From Alkalihalophilus pseudofirmus (GTDB lineage Bacteria; Bacillota; Bacilli; Bacillales; Bacillaceae_D), in contig NZ_CP117835.1 in assembly GCF_029094545.1 (NCBI RefSeq), positions 2,150,001 to 2,214,000 of the forward strand: 64,000 bases of DNA, read 5' to 3'. The notes beneath the pieces were generated by a model, which was given only the letters and a program-made list of their open reading frames with translations, searched no databases and had not been told where the DNA came from. Made by a program: the position numbers and the translations under genes. Position 1 is the stretch's first letter. Every line of letters starts with the position of its first letter. This document shows positions 51,812 through 60,816 of this stretch, piece by piece.

Positions 51812-53578
51812 ATGAAAAATATGACAACTCTACAACTGTTCTTAGACCAGAAGGATCGGGTTGAGCCCCTCCATATTTACTACACATTCTCAGAACGTCA
51901 TAAATATATTAGAAACGCTCTCTACTTTCTTAGTTATGCACTTGAACATAATTTAAACGTGCTTTTTCTTGAAGAAGATACTGTCTATCAAGAAATAAGA
52001 GTTCAGCTTCTCAAAACCTACTCTTCTGAAAAAGTAGATACAATTATGTATCAAGATAGCATGCAATTTTATCTCAATGGGAAACAATTCGATGCAGACC
52101 GTAACTCAGAGCATGTTTTATCGCTCTTAACTCCCCTGCTTCAAAAAGGAGAACATATATTAATATGGGGTCAAGTACTTTTCCCAAGTGAAAACTCTCT
52201 ATCTCAACTTAGACAATATGAAATGAACTGCGATAAATTTATTTCGGAAAAACATATTACCAGCGTATGTGCTTATAATGGCCTTACCATTCCTGCTTAT
52301 GTTCAAACGGAGCTCCTCAAAACACATAAATACTTTATGACCGATGATGAAGTAACCATATCAGGTCTATATCAACGTGAACACCTTCAAAGTTTTTCAG
52401 ATCATGATAGAAAACGCATAGCTAATATTGAGCGAAAAAACAGACAGCTTATTCATGATAATGAAAACTTATGTGAAGCCTATGAAATAATCGCTAGAAA
52501 AAAGAAAGACTACTGGAAGCTACTAAAAGAATTGCCTATCCCCATCTTAATCTCTAAAGATGATACCCTTGTGTATGCCAACGAAAGAGCCCTCGCAGAC
52601 TTAGAACTTCCACCTTTTGAAAATATAAAAGGGGAAAGTATTTTTAACTTCATTCATTTTACAGATCATTTCCTAGAACAAAAATGGATAAATACCTTGC
52701 AATCGAATCAAGAATTTGAAATGAAAGAAGTTGAATTGAAGCTAGAAAATGACTCTATTAAAACGTTTAAGCTTAAATCAATCTTTACTTGGTATAAAGA
52801 ATCTGAGTCTATTCTGCATGTATTAATTGATTTAACTCCATATAAATTATTAGAAAAGAAAATGATTCGTGCTGAGAAGCTAAATTTAGCTGGTCAGCTC
52901 GCTGCTGGGATTGCTCATGAAATTAAAAATCCTCTCACATCAATTAAAGGCTTTTACAAGCTGATCAAATATGGAATGGGCAAGGAAAAGTACTTTAACA
53001 TTATTGATGACGAGCTTGACCGGATTGAACAAATTGCTAACGAATTTCTTATCTTATCTAAACCTCATTCAGATATCTTTAAAATTCATTCCATTTCTAG
53101 AATTATCGAAGAAGTGAAAACTCTCCTTGAAACACAAGCCATCATTAAAGGTAATGATATTATTACATCTTATCCCGAAGAAGAGCTGCTTATTAAATGT
53201 GAGGAAACGAAAATTAAACAAGTATTTGTGAACCTCTTAAAAAATGCTGTAGAAGCAACAAAAAATGGTCATATTTATGTTACGGTGAAAAAGCAGCTTG
53301 ATTTTGTTGATATCATCATTCAGGATGAAGGCTGCGGAATCTCAAAAGAAGCTTTATCAAAAATATCTGAGCCTTTCTTCACGACAAAAGAAAAAGGCAC
53401 AGGCTTAGGCTTACTTATTTGCGACAAGATTATCGAAAATCATAACGGAATGAGATCAATTGAAAGTACAGAAGGCGTTGGTACTACTTTTACAATTACA
53501 TTTCCTTTAACAAAAGGACAACAGACTTATATTCCTGTAGATCCAATCCTATATAATGACCTTTCTACCCATGTTTAA
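51812..53578 (+). CDS. MEDS-PAS orphan sensor histidine kinase, copy 2 (588 aa)
   Basis: Same domain order and length as copy 1: MEDS (about 15-190), coil, PAS (235-345), HisKA with His369 in AAGIAHEIKNPLTSIKGF, HATPase with NLLKNAVEA and GTGLGLLICDKI. The two share long identical blocks (for example QTELLKTHKYFMTDDE and the kinase core), while the PAS and early MEDS parts diverge more, suggesting duplication followed by sensory divergence. ATG at 51812 follows AGAAAGGGTGA. No adjacent response regulator. Likely input to the sporulation phosphorelay, by analogy. Confidence 0.88.
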   Translation: MKNMTTLQLFLDQKDRVEPLHIYYTFSERHKYIRNALYFLSYALEHNLNVLFLEEDTVYQEIRVQLLKTYSSEKVDTIMYQDSMQFYLNGKQFDADRNSEHVLSLLTPLLQKGEHILIWGQVLFPSENSLSQLRQYEMNCDKFISEKHITSVCAYNGLTIPAYVQTELLKTHKYFMTDDEVTISGLYQREHLQSFSDHDRKRIANIERKNRQLIHDNENLCEAYEIIARKKKDYWKLLKELPIPILISKDDTLVYANERALADLELPPFENIKGESIFNFIHFTDHFLEQKWINTLQSNQEFEMKEVELKLENDSIKTFKLKSIFTWYKESESILHVLIDLTPYKLLEKKMIRAEKLNLAGQLAAGIAHEIKNPLTSIKGFYKLIKYGMGKEKYFNIIDDELDRIEQIANEFLILSKPHSDIFKIHSISRIIEEVKTLLETQAIIKGNDIITSYPEEELLIKCEETKIKQVFVNLLKNAVEATKNGHIYVTVKKQLDFVDIIIQDEGCGISKEALSKISEPFFTTKEKGTGLGLLICDKIIENHNGMRSIESTEGVGTTFTITFPLTKGQQTYIPVDPILYNDLSTHV

Positions 53579-53599
53579 AACAAATTTGAGTAATTAAAA

Positions 53600-53641
53600 T
53601 TTAAAAAGGGGCTTGCCCTATTTAGTAATAGGTAAGCCCCT
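53600..53641 (-). terminator. Terminator between kinase copy 2 and the BCCT gene
   Basis: AGGGGCTTGCC (53607-53617) pairs with GGTAAGCCCCT (53631-53641), 11 positions with one G-U. On the minus strand it is followed by TTTTTAAATTTT and ends the BCCT transcript; it may also stop the convergent kinase transcript. Confidence 0.8.
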
Positions 53642-53650
53642 GCATTCTTA

Positions 53651-55180
53651 TTAACTCACTTTTTTCTTCTTCAATTCAACAGTTGGATTCGCACCTAAAT
53701 CTTTTAATTCTTGATTCAGTGCTTTGACTAATCCGTACGTCATCAAAAGAACAATGAACGTTAGCGGCAAGGCACTGACGATAATCGCTGTTTGCAGTCC
53801 TTGCAAGCCTCCTGACACCATTAGAACACATGTTGCAGCAACTAAAATAATGCCCCACGTGACTTTAACCTTATTAGACGGGTTAAGCTTTCCGCCGGTA
53901 GTCATCATACCAAGTACAAACGTTGCCGAATCAGCTGATGTCACAAAAAATGTGGTGATTAGGGCAATTGTTAAGAATGATAACAAAGCACCTAACGGCA
54001 GCTGCTGGTATACATAGAATAATGCTGTCTCAAGAGACTGACTAGATACAGCGAGTCCCTGTGTCAACTCTAAAAACATTCCTGTCCCGCCAAAAACGGT
54101 AAACCACATTGCACATACTAGTGATGGAACCAAAATAACGGCTACAGTAAATTCTCTAATCGTTCTTCCTTTTGAGACTCTGGCAATAAACATACCGACA
54201 AACGGCGTCCATGAAATCCACCATGCCCAGTAAAAGACGGTCCAGCCTTGAGTCCAAGCTGCTTCATTTTCATCAAACGGAGATAAACGTAAGCCCATTT
54301 GCATTAAATTCTGCATGTAGCTTCCAAGACTCGTGGTAAACATATTCAGTAAAAATAAGGTTGGTCCTAAAATAAGCATCGCAGCAAATAATACAACTGC
54401 GATTGACATATTCGCATTACTTAAGTATTTAATACCTTTAGAGATTCCTGTATTGGCTGAAACAATAAAGAGAACGGTGATAATCCCCATAATCAGCATT
54501 TGAATGCCGAATGTATTAGGTATTCCAAATAGATATTCAAGCCCGGCATTAATTTGCTGTGATCCAAGTCCAAGCGATGCTGCTACACCAAATAATGTAG
54601 CGAAAACAGCAGCAACATCAACCGCATGCCCAATTGGCCCTTTCACTTTATCACCTAATACGGGATACAGGGTTGCACTCATTAATCCCGGTGCGCCTTT
54701 TCTAAATTTTTGATAAGCCAGCGCCATCGCAACAACAGCGTAGATTGCCCAAGCATGAAGGCCCCAATGCAGCCATGTATAACGCATACCCATAATAGCG
54801 GAAGCTTCTGTGCTTCCTTCTCCCATCGGAGGTGCAGAGAAGTGAGCAATTGGTTCTGATACTCCGTAAAATAACAGCCCTATTCCCATCCCTGCTGAAA
54901 ACAGCATTGCAAACCAAGTAGGACGGCTGTATTCAGGTTTAGAATCAGGCGCTCCTAATTTGATCTTTCCGTACTTACTAAAAATCATAAATGCTGCAAA
55001 CAGCAGGAAGAACGTCGCAACAAGCTGATAAAACCAACCAAATGATTCAAGCACAAAGGCTTGAGCGATATTCATTGCCTCACCTAACTGTTCTGGAATT
55101 AACGCACCGATTAATACAAAAATGACGGCAATTCCAACTGAAATCTTAAACACTATCCTGTCGTCTTTAATAGTCAACAC
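53651..55180 (-). CDS. BCCT-family osmolyte transporter (509 aa)
   Basis: Twelve-helix carrier with the BCCT signature WTVFYWAWWISWTPFVGMFIARVSKGRTIREF (about residues 310-341) and GLFYGVSEP near 100. Family members such as OpuD and BetP import glycine betaine, choline or ectoine with sodium to protect against salt. The C-terminal tail is short and charged, as in OpuD, without the long sensor domain of BetP. Its gene stands alone with a terminator. Betaine is the most likely substrate; carnitine or choline cannot be excluded. Confidence 0.92.
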   Translation of the reverse strand: MLTIKDDRIVFKISVGIAVIFVLIGALIPEQLGEAMNIAQAFVLESFGWFYQLVATFFLLFAAFMIFSKYGKIKLGAPDSKPEYSRPTWFAMLFSAGMGIGLLFYGVSEPIAHFSAPPMGEGSTEASAIMGMRYTWLHWGLHAWAIYAVVAMALAYQKFRKGAPGLMSATLYPVLGDKVKGPIGHAVDVAAVFATLFGVAASLGLGSQQINAGLEYLFGIPNTFGIQMLIMGIITVLFIVSANTGISKGIKYLSNANMSIAVVLFAAMLILGPTLFLLNMFTTSLGSYMQNLMQMGLRLSPFDENEAAWTQGWTVFYWAWWISWTPFVGMFIARVSKGRTIREFTVAVILVPSLVCAMWFTVFGGTGMFLELTQGLAVSSQSLETALFYVYQQLPLGALLSFLTIALITTFFVTSADSATFVLGMMTTGGKLNPSNKVKVTWGIILVAATCVLMVSGGLQGLQTAIIVSALPLTFIVLLMTYGLVKALNQELKDLGANPTVELKKKKVS

Positions 55181-55435
55181 TTCCTATTCAATTATTTTTT
55201 CCCTATCGTCAATGAAAACACTTTACTATTTAACCACAAACTTGATGTTGATTTAAAACGTCGTTCGTATGGATAAATCGTGATATGCAGTGATATACTA
55301 TAGCAATCTAGTATTAGGATGGAGATCTTAACTATTCCGCTAGATTCGTAACAAATCCTTATGTTTCCTCAATAATTTTAGGATTTATTGGAAGAGTTTA
55401 CAGCGGTGGCGCTTACATCATTCTAATTTTAATGA

Positions 55436-55475
55436 AAAAAGCAGTCCATACCCTGATGACATGGACTGCTTTTAT
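55436..55475. terminator. Bidirectional terminator after the SDR gene
   Basis: AAAAAGCAGTCCAT, an 11-nt loop and ATGGACTGCTTTT form a nine-pair stem flanked by A- and T-runs on both sides. It lies directly after the SDR stop at 55479. The rest of the 298-bp gap 55181-55478 shows no gene. Confidence 0.85.
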
Positions 55476-55478
55476 GCA

Positions 55479-56231
55479 TTAAAATTTAGTATTCGTAAAG
55501 CCTCCATCAATTCTAATGACCTCACCGTTGATATATTCTGCTTTTGACGTCAGCAAAAATGTGACCAGTTCCGCTACTTCTTCTGGTGTTCCAAGCCGTT
55601 TTTGCGGGATGCCGCTTTCTGCACTTTCTTTCATTTTCGGATTCGCTTCAAAATAAGACTTCACCATAGGCGTTTCAGTAGGTCCTGGAGCAATCGCATT
55701 TACCCTGAGCCCGTCTTTTGCATACTCTGCGACCAGACTCTTCGTTAAGCCGACGATCCCATGCTTTGTTGCTGAATAGGTGACAACCGTATCCTGCCCA
55801 ATTACGCCAGCACTTGAAGCAGTGTTGACAATCGAGCCGCCTCCATTTTTCAGCATTACTTCTGCGACATATCGAATGCCATATAAAGCACCGAGCAAGT
55901 TAATTCCGACAATCTGTTCAATTTCCTTAATATCAGTCTCAAGAAAATACGCTCCGCTTCCTGAGATTCCTGCATTATTGAAAAAATAATCAATCGTGCC
56001 AAAATACTCTATCGTCTCATCTACATATCTTTTCACATCTTCTGCTTTTGAGACATCTGCTTTAATAAAAATCGCATCCTGGCCGAGTTCTTTAACCGCT
56101 TCAACTGTTTGATTACCACCTTCATCACTTACATCGACAACTGCAATATTTACCCCTTCTTCAGCTAAACGAATTGCACAAGACTGACCTAACCCGCTGC
56201 CGCCGCCAGTAATAACCGCTACTTTACTCAC
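55479..56231 (-). CDS. Short-chain dehydrogenase/reductase (250 aa)
   Basis: Classical SDR: NAD(P)-binding TGGGSGLG (about 8-15), VDVSDEG where the Asp after the second strand favours NAD+, NNAGISG, and catalytic Ser (TASSAG), Tyr and Lys (YSATK). C-terminal NGEVIRIDGGF is typical of the SDR family with 3-oxoacyl-ACP-reductase-like fold. The GTG at 56231, seven bases after GGAGG, is chosen; the upstream ATGs overlap or touch the ribosome site. Substrate unknown; many alcohol/ketone pairs are possible. It is divergently arranged with the exporter gene. Confidence 0.92.
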   Translation of the reverse strand: MSKVAVITGGGSGLGQSCAIRLAEEGVNIAVVDVSDEGGNQTVEAVKELGQDAIFIKADVSKAEDVKRYVDETIEYFGTIDYFFNNAGISGSGAYFLETDIKEIEQIVGINLLGALYGIRYVAEVMLKNGGGSIVNTASSAGVIGQDTVVTYSATKHGIVGLTKSLVAEYAKDGLRVNAIAPGPTETPMVKSYFEANPKMKESAESGIPQKRLGTPEEVAELVTFLLTSKAEYINGEVIRIDGGFTNTKF

Positions 56232-56408
56232 ATACATTCCTCCTGTCATTTACTATGTACAAAATTGGACCACATTTTTCCTACTACCATACAATACCCT
56301 GTTTGGATAAAAAATATCATCGACTGAAAGAATTTTTCCCCTGACTTGATAAACTCTGAATATGGTAAAATGAACTTTACTACCTCTTGAAAAGAGTTGT
56401 CATGTTGA

Positions 56409-57356
56409 ATGAGTGTTATTGAAAAATTATATTCCATCATTATTTTAGCGGCGGTTATCCTTGGCTTAAGCCTAGGTCAAGTCGATCTGATACGTATTCA
56501 TGCTGAGAGTCTTATTGTTCCTTTTTTATTAGCCATGCTCTACATCACCTTTTTACAAATACCGCTTGATCAATTGAAAAAAGCGTTCAAAAACATCAAA
56601 TTCACATCAACCTCACTCTTGCTGAATTTTGTCTGGACACCTGTTTTTGCTTGGTTATTAGCAATGATTTTTTTAAGTGATCATCCTGCACTCTATATTG
56701 GTTTCATCATGTTGATGGTGACACCTTGCACAGATTGGTATTTAATTTTCACAGGCATTGCAAGAGGAAATGTTGCCTTATCTACCGCAATCCTCCCCTT
56801 AAACCTACTGCTTCAAGTAATGCTGCTGCCTATCTATTTATTGCTGTTCGCAGGGTCAACTGGTGTTGTGGAGGTTAGTTTTTTAGTAGAAAGTGTGCTG
56901 GTTGTGTTGATGATACCTCTTATACTGGCTGTTATGACGAATTTCCTTTTAAAAAGGCATAAAGGACTCCAAGAAGCGATACTAGTAAAGCTAAGTCCCT
57001 TGCCTATTCTCTTGTTGAGTCTCGCGATTATGGCGATGTTTGCTGCACAGGGACAATTGCTGCTTCAGAACTTAGAATTGCTATGGATCATTTTCGTACC
57101 GATCCTCCTCTTCTTTATTGTAAATTTATTTATCTCTCAAAAAGCGGGCAAGCTCCTTAAGTTTTCATACAGCGATTGCGTGAGTTTAAGTTTGACGACA
57201 CTCGCTAGAAATTCTCCGATTGCTTTGGCAATTGCGATGACAGCCTTCCCCGATGAGCCTTTCATTGCACTGATACTTGTGATCGGCCCGCTGATTGAGC
57301 TTCCTATTCTAGCAGGGATCTCACAAGTGTTGTTGTGGAGTTCAGCTCGAAATTAG
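56409..57356 (+). CDS. ACR3/bile-acid-symporter superfamily transporter (315 aa)
   Basis: About ten membrane helices. VTPCTDWYLIFTGIARGNVALSTAILPLN (about 118-146) and LARNSPIALAIAMTAFP (about 265-281) match the two discontinuous-helix regions of the BASS/ACR3 superfamily, including a Cys in the position used by arsenite exporters. No arsR or arsC gene is nearby, so arsenite export is not supported by context; an organic anion is equally possible. Start at 56409 has only a weak purine-rich site. It diverges from the SDR gene and ends at a bidirectional terminator. Confidence 0.78.
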   Translation: MSVIEKLYSIIILAAVILGLSLGQVDLIRIHAESLIVPFLLAMLYITFLQIPLDQLKKAFKNIKFTSTSLLLNFVWTPVFAWLLAMIFLSDHPALYIGFIMLMVTPCTDWYLIFTGIARGNVALSTAILPLNLLLQVMLLPIYLLLFAGSTGVVEVSFLVESVLVVLMIPLILAVMTNFLLKRHKGLQEAILVKLSPLPILLLSLAIMAMFAAQGQLLLQNLELLWIIFVPILLFFIVNLFISQKAGKLLKFSYSDCVSLSLTTLARNSPIALAIAMTAFPDEPFIALILVIGPLIELPILAGISQVLLWSSARN

Positions 57357-57370
57357 CTTTTTAAAGCCCT

Positions 57371-57406
57371 AAAAACACCCTCGCTTCTTGCTCGAATCGA
57401 GGGTGT
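57371..57406. terminator. Bidirectional terminator between the ACR3-like and maeN genes
   Basis: ACACCCTCG, a 14-nt loop and CGAGGGTGT. On the minus strand TTTTTAGGG follows; on the plus strand CTCATTTATT follows. It separates two convergent genes. Confidence 0.85.
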
Positions 57407-57424
57407 CTCATTTATTCTATAAGC

Positions 57425-58765
57425 TTAAACGAGCAGCGGTATAATCAATCCGGCTAAAAGAAGGATGAGCGCGCCGCCAAGTCTTGATGCAATTTGTGCA
57501 AAAGGCATTAACTGCATGCGTTTAGCTGCAGATAAAACGGCAACGTCTCCCGTACCGCCCATATTGGCCATACATAAACCAGCTGAGATTGCAGACTCGA
57601 TCGGATAGAATCCAACTAAACGACCAAGTAATGCTGCTCCTAACACTGCTCCGAAAACCACACCCGCAACAAGTAGAATATACTGCAGGCTTAGTGCGGC
57701 TAAGACTGAATCAAGATCCGTGAAGGCTACCCCAATTCCGAATAATAAAGCAAGCGTCCATGTTTTTGCGACAAATTGATACCACTGGCTTGCTCCTTCA
57801 ACGACTGTTTCAGGAATAAGATCAAGTATTTTCACCAACGCGACTAACATAATCATTAACGCATATGGGTGAAGCGGAATAAATGCTCCTAGCAGATGCC
57901 CTAATGCAAAGAATAAAAGAGCAGTTAGAAGTCCGATACCCATTTTAGAAATATCAAAGCTTGACTGTTTTTCTTCAATTTTAAATCCTGGAATCAACTG
58001 ACCATTTCCAGATAAAGACGGCATTTTATTTCCAAGCGAGTTTAACAGACTCGCAAAAACGATTGCAAAGACATTTCCGAGTGCGAGTGCCGGCACGAGA
58101 ATTGAAATATAATAGCTCGGAGGATTCCCTAAAAACTCAGAATACACCTGCGCCATTGGGATTGCCCCAGCCCCCATGCCGCCGCCTAAGATTGGCAGGG
58201 CGATTACTAACACAGCATCTTGAACGGAAAACCCAATTAAGAAACCTACAATCCCGGCAATCACCATTGCACCGATGACCGCTCCAAAAATCGGTACAAA
58301 ATAACGTACGCCTATTTTGACTAGCACTTTTGAATTCATTCCTAGGATACTTCCTGTAATTAACGCAGCAATATAGAAATCAAGAAATCCGCCTGTTGTC
58401 ATAAATTCATCGACGCCTGTAATCACACTTTCAGGAAGGAGACCAGCATACACCATATATGCCGATCCAAAAATTGCAACAATCGCTCCCCCGCCTAAAT
58501 ACGACTTAATAATTGGCAGCCTGTCACCAATCCAGCCAAGCGCCTCTCCTAAAACCACCATTACTAGAAGACTTCCAATCATTCCTGTTGGCAGGTTTCC
58601 TGTATATAGTGTCACTAGTGTAATCGCTAAAAAAACAGCAAACCAAATTAGCGGCAGTCCCATAATTTTGAGTTGGTCTTTTCTTTTCCTATCATACACT
58701 TTCAGTTCGTTTGCAGTTAATTCTTCTGTGTGAAGTTTCTTTGCTGATTCTCCCATCTCCTGCAC
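57425..58765 (-). CDS. maeN: 2-hydroxycarboxylate symporter, Na+/malate type (446 aa)
   Basis: 2HCT family with 11-12 helices and the two pore-loop motifs: LGGGMGAGAIPMAQVY (about 195-210) and NMGGTGDVAVLSAAKRM near 400. The family includes MaeN (malate), CimH and CitS (citrate). The 446-residue length matches B. subtilis MaeN, and the malic enzyme and MalK/MalR-like pair directly upstream make malate the best guess. The four genes are all minus strand with short gaps of 22 to 127 bp. Confidence 0.88.
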   Translation of the reverse strand: MQEMGESAKKLHTEELTANELKVYDRKRKDQLKIMGLPLIWFAVFLAITLVTLYTGNLPTGMIGSLLVMVVLGEALGWIGDRLPIIKSYLGGGAIVAIFGSAYMVYAGLLPESVITGVDEFMTTGGFLDFYIAALITGSILGMNSKVLVKIGVRYFVPIFGAVIGAMVIAGIVGFLIGFSVQDAVLVIALPILGGGMGAGAIPMAQVYSEFLGNPPSYYISILVPALALGNVFAIVFASLLNSLGNKMPSLSGNGQLIPGFKIEEKQSSFDISKMGIGLLTALLFFALGHLLGAFIPLHPYALMIMLVALVKILDLIPETVVEGASQWYQFVAKTWTLALLFGIGVAFTDLDSVLAALSLQYILLVAGVVFGAVLGAALLGRLVGFYPIESAISAGLCMANMGGTGDVAVLSAAKRMQLMPFAQIASRLGGALILLLAGLIIPLLV

Positions 58766-58787
58766 TCCTCTCTACTCTATCTATGCT

Positions 58788-59981
58788 CTAGCTCGTTTTC
58801 ACTGCTTGCTTCCTTGTTTTTAAAGCTTCATCTGCTACTGATTTCGCAACAACGTCAGCGACTTGCTCGTTAAGTGCATGCGGAATGACGTAATCAGGCG
58901 CGAGTTCTCCTTCTGGTATAACGTTCGCGATCGCATAGGCTGCAGCAATTTTCATCTCAATAGTAATGTCTGTGGCTCCTGAATCAATCGCCCCTCTGAA
59001 AATTCCTGGGAATGCGAGGAGATTATTAATTTGATTCGGATAATCTGAACGGCCGGTGCCGATCACTTTTGCTCCTGCAGAAAGCGCCTCTTCGGGATAT
59101 ATTTCTGGGATCGGATTTGCCATAGCAAAGACGATCGGATCAGCTGCCATCAATTTGACCTCTTCAGCTTTTAAAGCAGCGGGACCAGAGACGCCAATAA
59201 AGACATCCGCCTCAACGATCGCATCCTTCAAGCGACCTTTACGATTCTGTTTATTAGTGAGAACTGCCATCTCTTTTTGACTAGGATTAAGCCACGCTTC
59301 ATCTTTGTGAACGATTCCTTCTAAGCTGACAAGAGTCAGATCACGAAAGCCTGCTTCAAGCAGCAATTTAGCAATCGAGATGCCCGCTGCCCCTGCGCCG
59401 TTAATGACGACTTTAACCTGGCTCATATGCTTGCCCACCACTTTCAAACTGTTCAATAACCCTGCTAATACGACAATCGCTGTTCCGTGTTGATCGTCAT
59501 GAAAAACAGGAATGTCGAGCTCCTCTTTCAACCGCTTTTCAATTTCAAAACAACGCGGAGCTGAGATATCTTCTAAATTAATTCCGGCAAATGTCGGTTG
59601 CAGCGCTTTCACAATTGCCACAATTTCATCAACGTCTTTTGTATCCAAACAAATAGGGGAAGCATTAATATCTGCAAACTTTTTAAACAGCATACACTTG
59701 CCTTCCATCACAGGCATCGCTGCTCCAGGTCCGATATCACCCAGACCCAAGACAGCGGTTCCATCAGTGACAACGGCTACTGAATTCCCTCTTGAAGTTA
59801 AGGTGTTCAGCTGTTCAGGATTTTTCTCAATTTCCTTGCATACATCTCCTACTCCGGGTGTGTAAACAAGGCTGAGATCAGATTCAGTATGGATATCTAT
59901 TTTGCTCACCATTTCAATTTTACCTTTATGTTCTCTATGTAGTTGAATGGCTCTCTCACGAAGATTGCTTTCAGTCATCAT
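58788..59981 (-). CDS. Malic enzyme (397 aa)
   Basis: Short-form malic enzyme with the catalytic Tyr in YTPGVGDV, Lys in GKCMLFKKFADI, metal ligands in FHDDQHGTA and a Rossmann motif GAGAAGI. It oxidises and decarboxylates malate to pyruvate. The length corresponds to YtsJ/MaeB-type bacterial enzymes without the phosphotransacetylase extension; NAD or NADP preference is not clear. It lies 22 bp before maeN, so import and use of malate are co-expressed. Confidence 0.94.
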   Translation of the reverse strand: MMTESNLRERAIQLHREHKGKIEMVSKIDIHTESDLSLVYTPGVGDVCKEIEKNPEQLNTLTSRGNSVAVVTDGTAVLGLGDIGPGAAMPVMEGKCMLFKKFADINASPICLDTKDVDEIVAIVKALQPTFAGINLEDISAPRCFEIEKRLKEELDIPVFHDDQHGTAIVVLAGLLNSLKVVGKHMSQVKVVINGAGAAGISIAKLLLEAGFRDLTLVSLEGIVHKDEAWLNPSQKEMAVLTNKQNRKGRLKDAIVEADVFIGVSGPAALKAEEVKLMAADPIVFAMANPIPEIYPEEALSAGAKVIGTGRSDYPNQINNLLAFPGIFRGAIDSGATDITIEMKIAAAYAIANVIPEGELAPDYVIPHALNEQVADVVAKSVADEALKTRKQAVKTS

Positions 59982-60080
59982 GTTTTCCCCCTTGGTGTAA
60001 TCGGTTTCAATAATCTTGAACCTAAGTCTATACTCATCACATCAAATCGAATAGTTTATGAAAGATAAGTAACCTTTTGT

Positions 60081-60112
60081 AATTAAAAAAAGCAGCCATA
60101 ACGGCTGCTTAT
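60081..60112 (-). terminator. Terminator after the malR-like gene
   Basis: On the minus strand AAGCAGCC, GTTAT loop, GGCTGCTT and TTTTTAATT. The stop codon of the regulator gene overlaps the stem. Confidence 0.88.
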
Positions 60113-60816
60113 ACTAAATCTTGAAAAGACGATTTCGTTAAATTTCTATTCACGTATACATAATATGGTCTTCCGATCGCTCCATACGTCATTCTCTCTG
60201 CCAAGGCCCCAATCTCTTTTAAATACTTAATGTATTTTCTGACAGAAACACGTGAGATTTGTACAGTTTCTGCTATTTCATCCGTTGTAAAGGGTTGATT
60301 TTCTTTATCGACAATCGCTGCTGCTATCACCTGAAGCGTATTCGGAGTAAGGCCTTTTGGCAGCGTCATATTCTTTTTCTCATGTTGGTGAAGAATGCTT
60401 GCATCTAATTCTTCTTGCTTTAAAGACTGCTGGGCCGTGAGCAGACTGTGCTTTTCACGATAGGTTGTTAATGCTTTATTAAAGCGTTCAAATTCAAACG
60501 GCTTAATAATGTAATCAACTGCCCCGTACCTGAGCGCCGTTTGAATACTATCCACATCGTCTGCAGCTGTAACTAGAATTACATCCACATTGTAAGCCGT
60601 TTCTTTACGAATATATTGCAGCAATTCAAGCCCATTTTTACCCGGCATATAAATGTCTAGTAAGAGCAATTGTACATCGTTTTCCTCTAACAGCTGCTTC
60701 GCCTCATCGAAGGATTTTGCCAAACCTGCCAGTTGAAAGCCTTTTATTTCTTCTACATATTGTTTATTAAACGATGCAACCATTGGATCATCATCTAAAA
60801 TAAGTACGTTAATCAC
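60109..60816 (-). CDS. malR: Response regulator, CitB/MalR type (235 aa)
   Basis: Receiver domain (1-120) with acidic pocket DDD (8-10), phospho-acceptor Asp54 in LLLDIYMPGKNG, the Thr in VTAADD and the Lys of IIKPFEF; then a C-terminal CitT-type winged helix (about 165-228; TTDEIAETVQISRVSVRKYIKYL). It activates malate-transport genes in the B. subtilis MalKR system. The GTG at 60816, seven bases after AGAGGAG, is preferred to the ATG that touches the ribosome site. It overlaps the kinase stop by 8 bp. Target maeN and malic enzyme, by position. Confidence 0.88.
   Translation of the reverse strand: MINVLILDDDPMVASFNKQYVEEIKGFQLAGLAKSFDEAKQLLEENDVQLLLLDIYMPGKNGLELLQYIRKETAYNVDVILVTAADDVDSIQTALRYGAVDYIIKPFEFERFNKALTTYREKHSLLTAQQSLKQEELDASILHQHEKKNMTLPKGLTPNTLQVIAAAIVDKENQPFTTDEIAETVQISRVSVRKYIKYLKEIGALAERMTYGAIGRPYYVYVNRNLTKSSFQDLV

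Noticed and set aside
56409-57356. Arsenite exporter arsB/acr3
   Set aside because: No arsR, arsC or other arsenic genes flank it, so the specific name is not supported.
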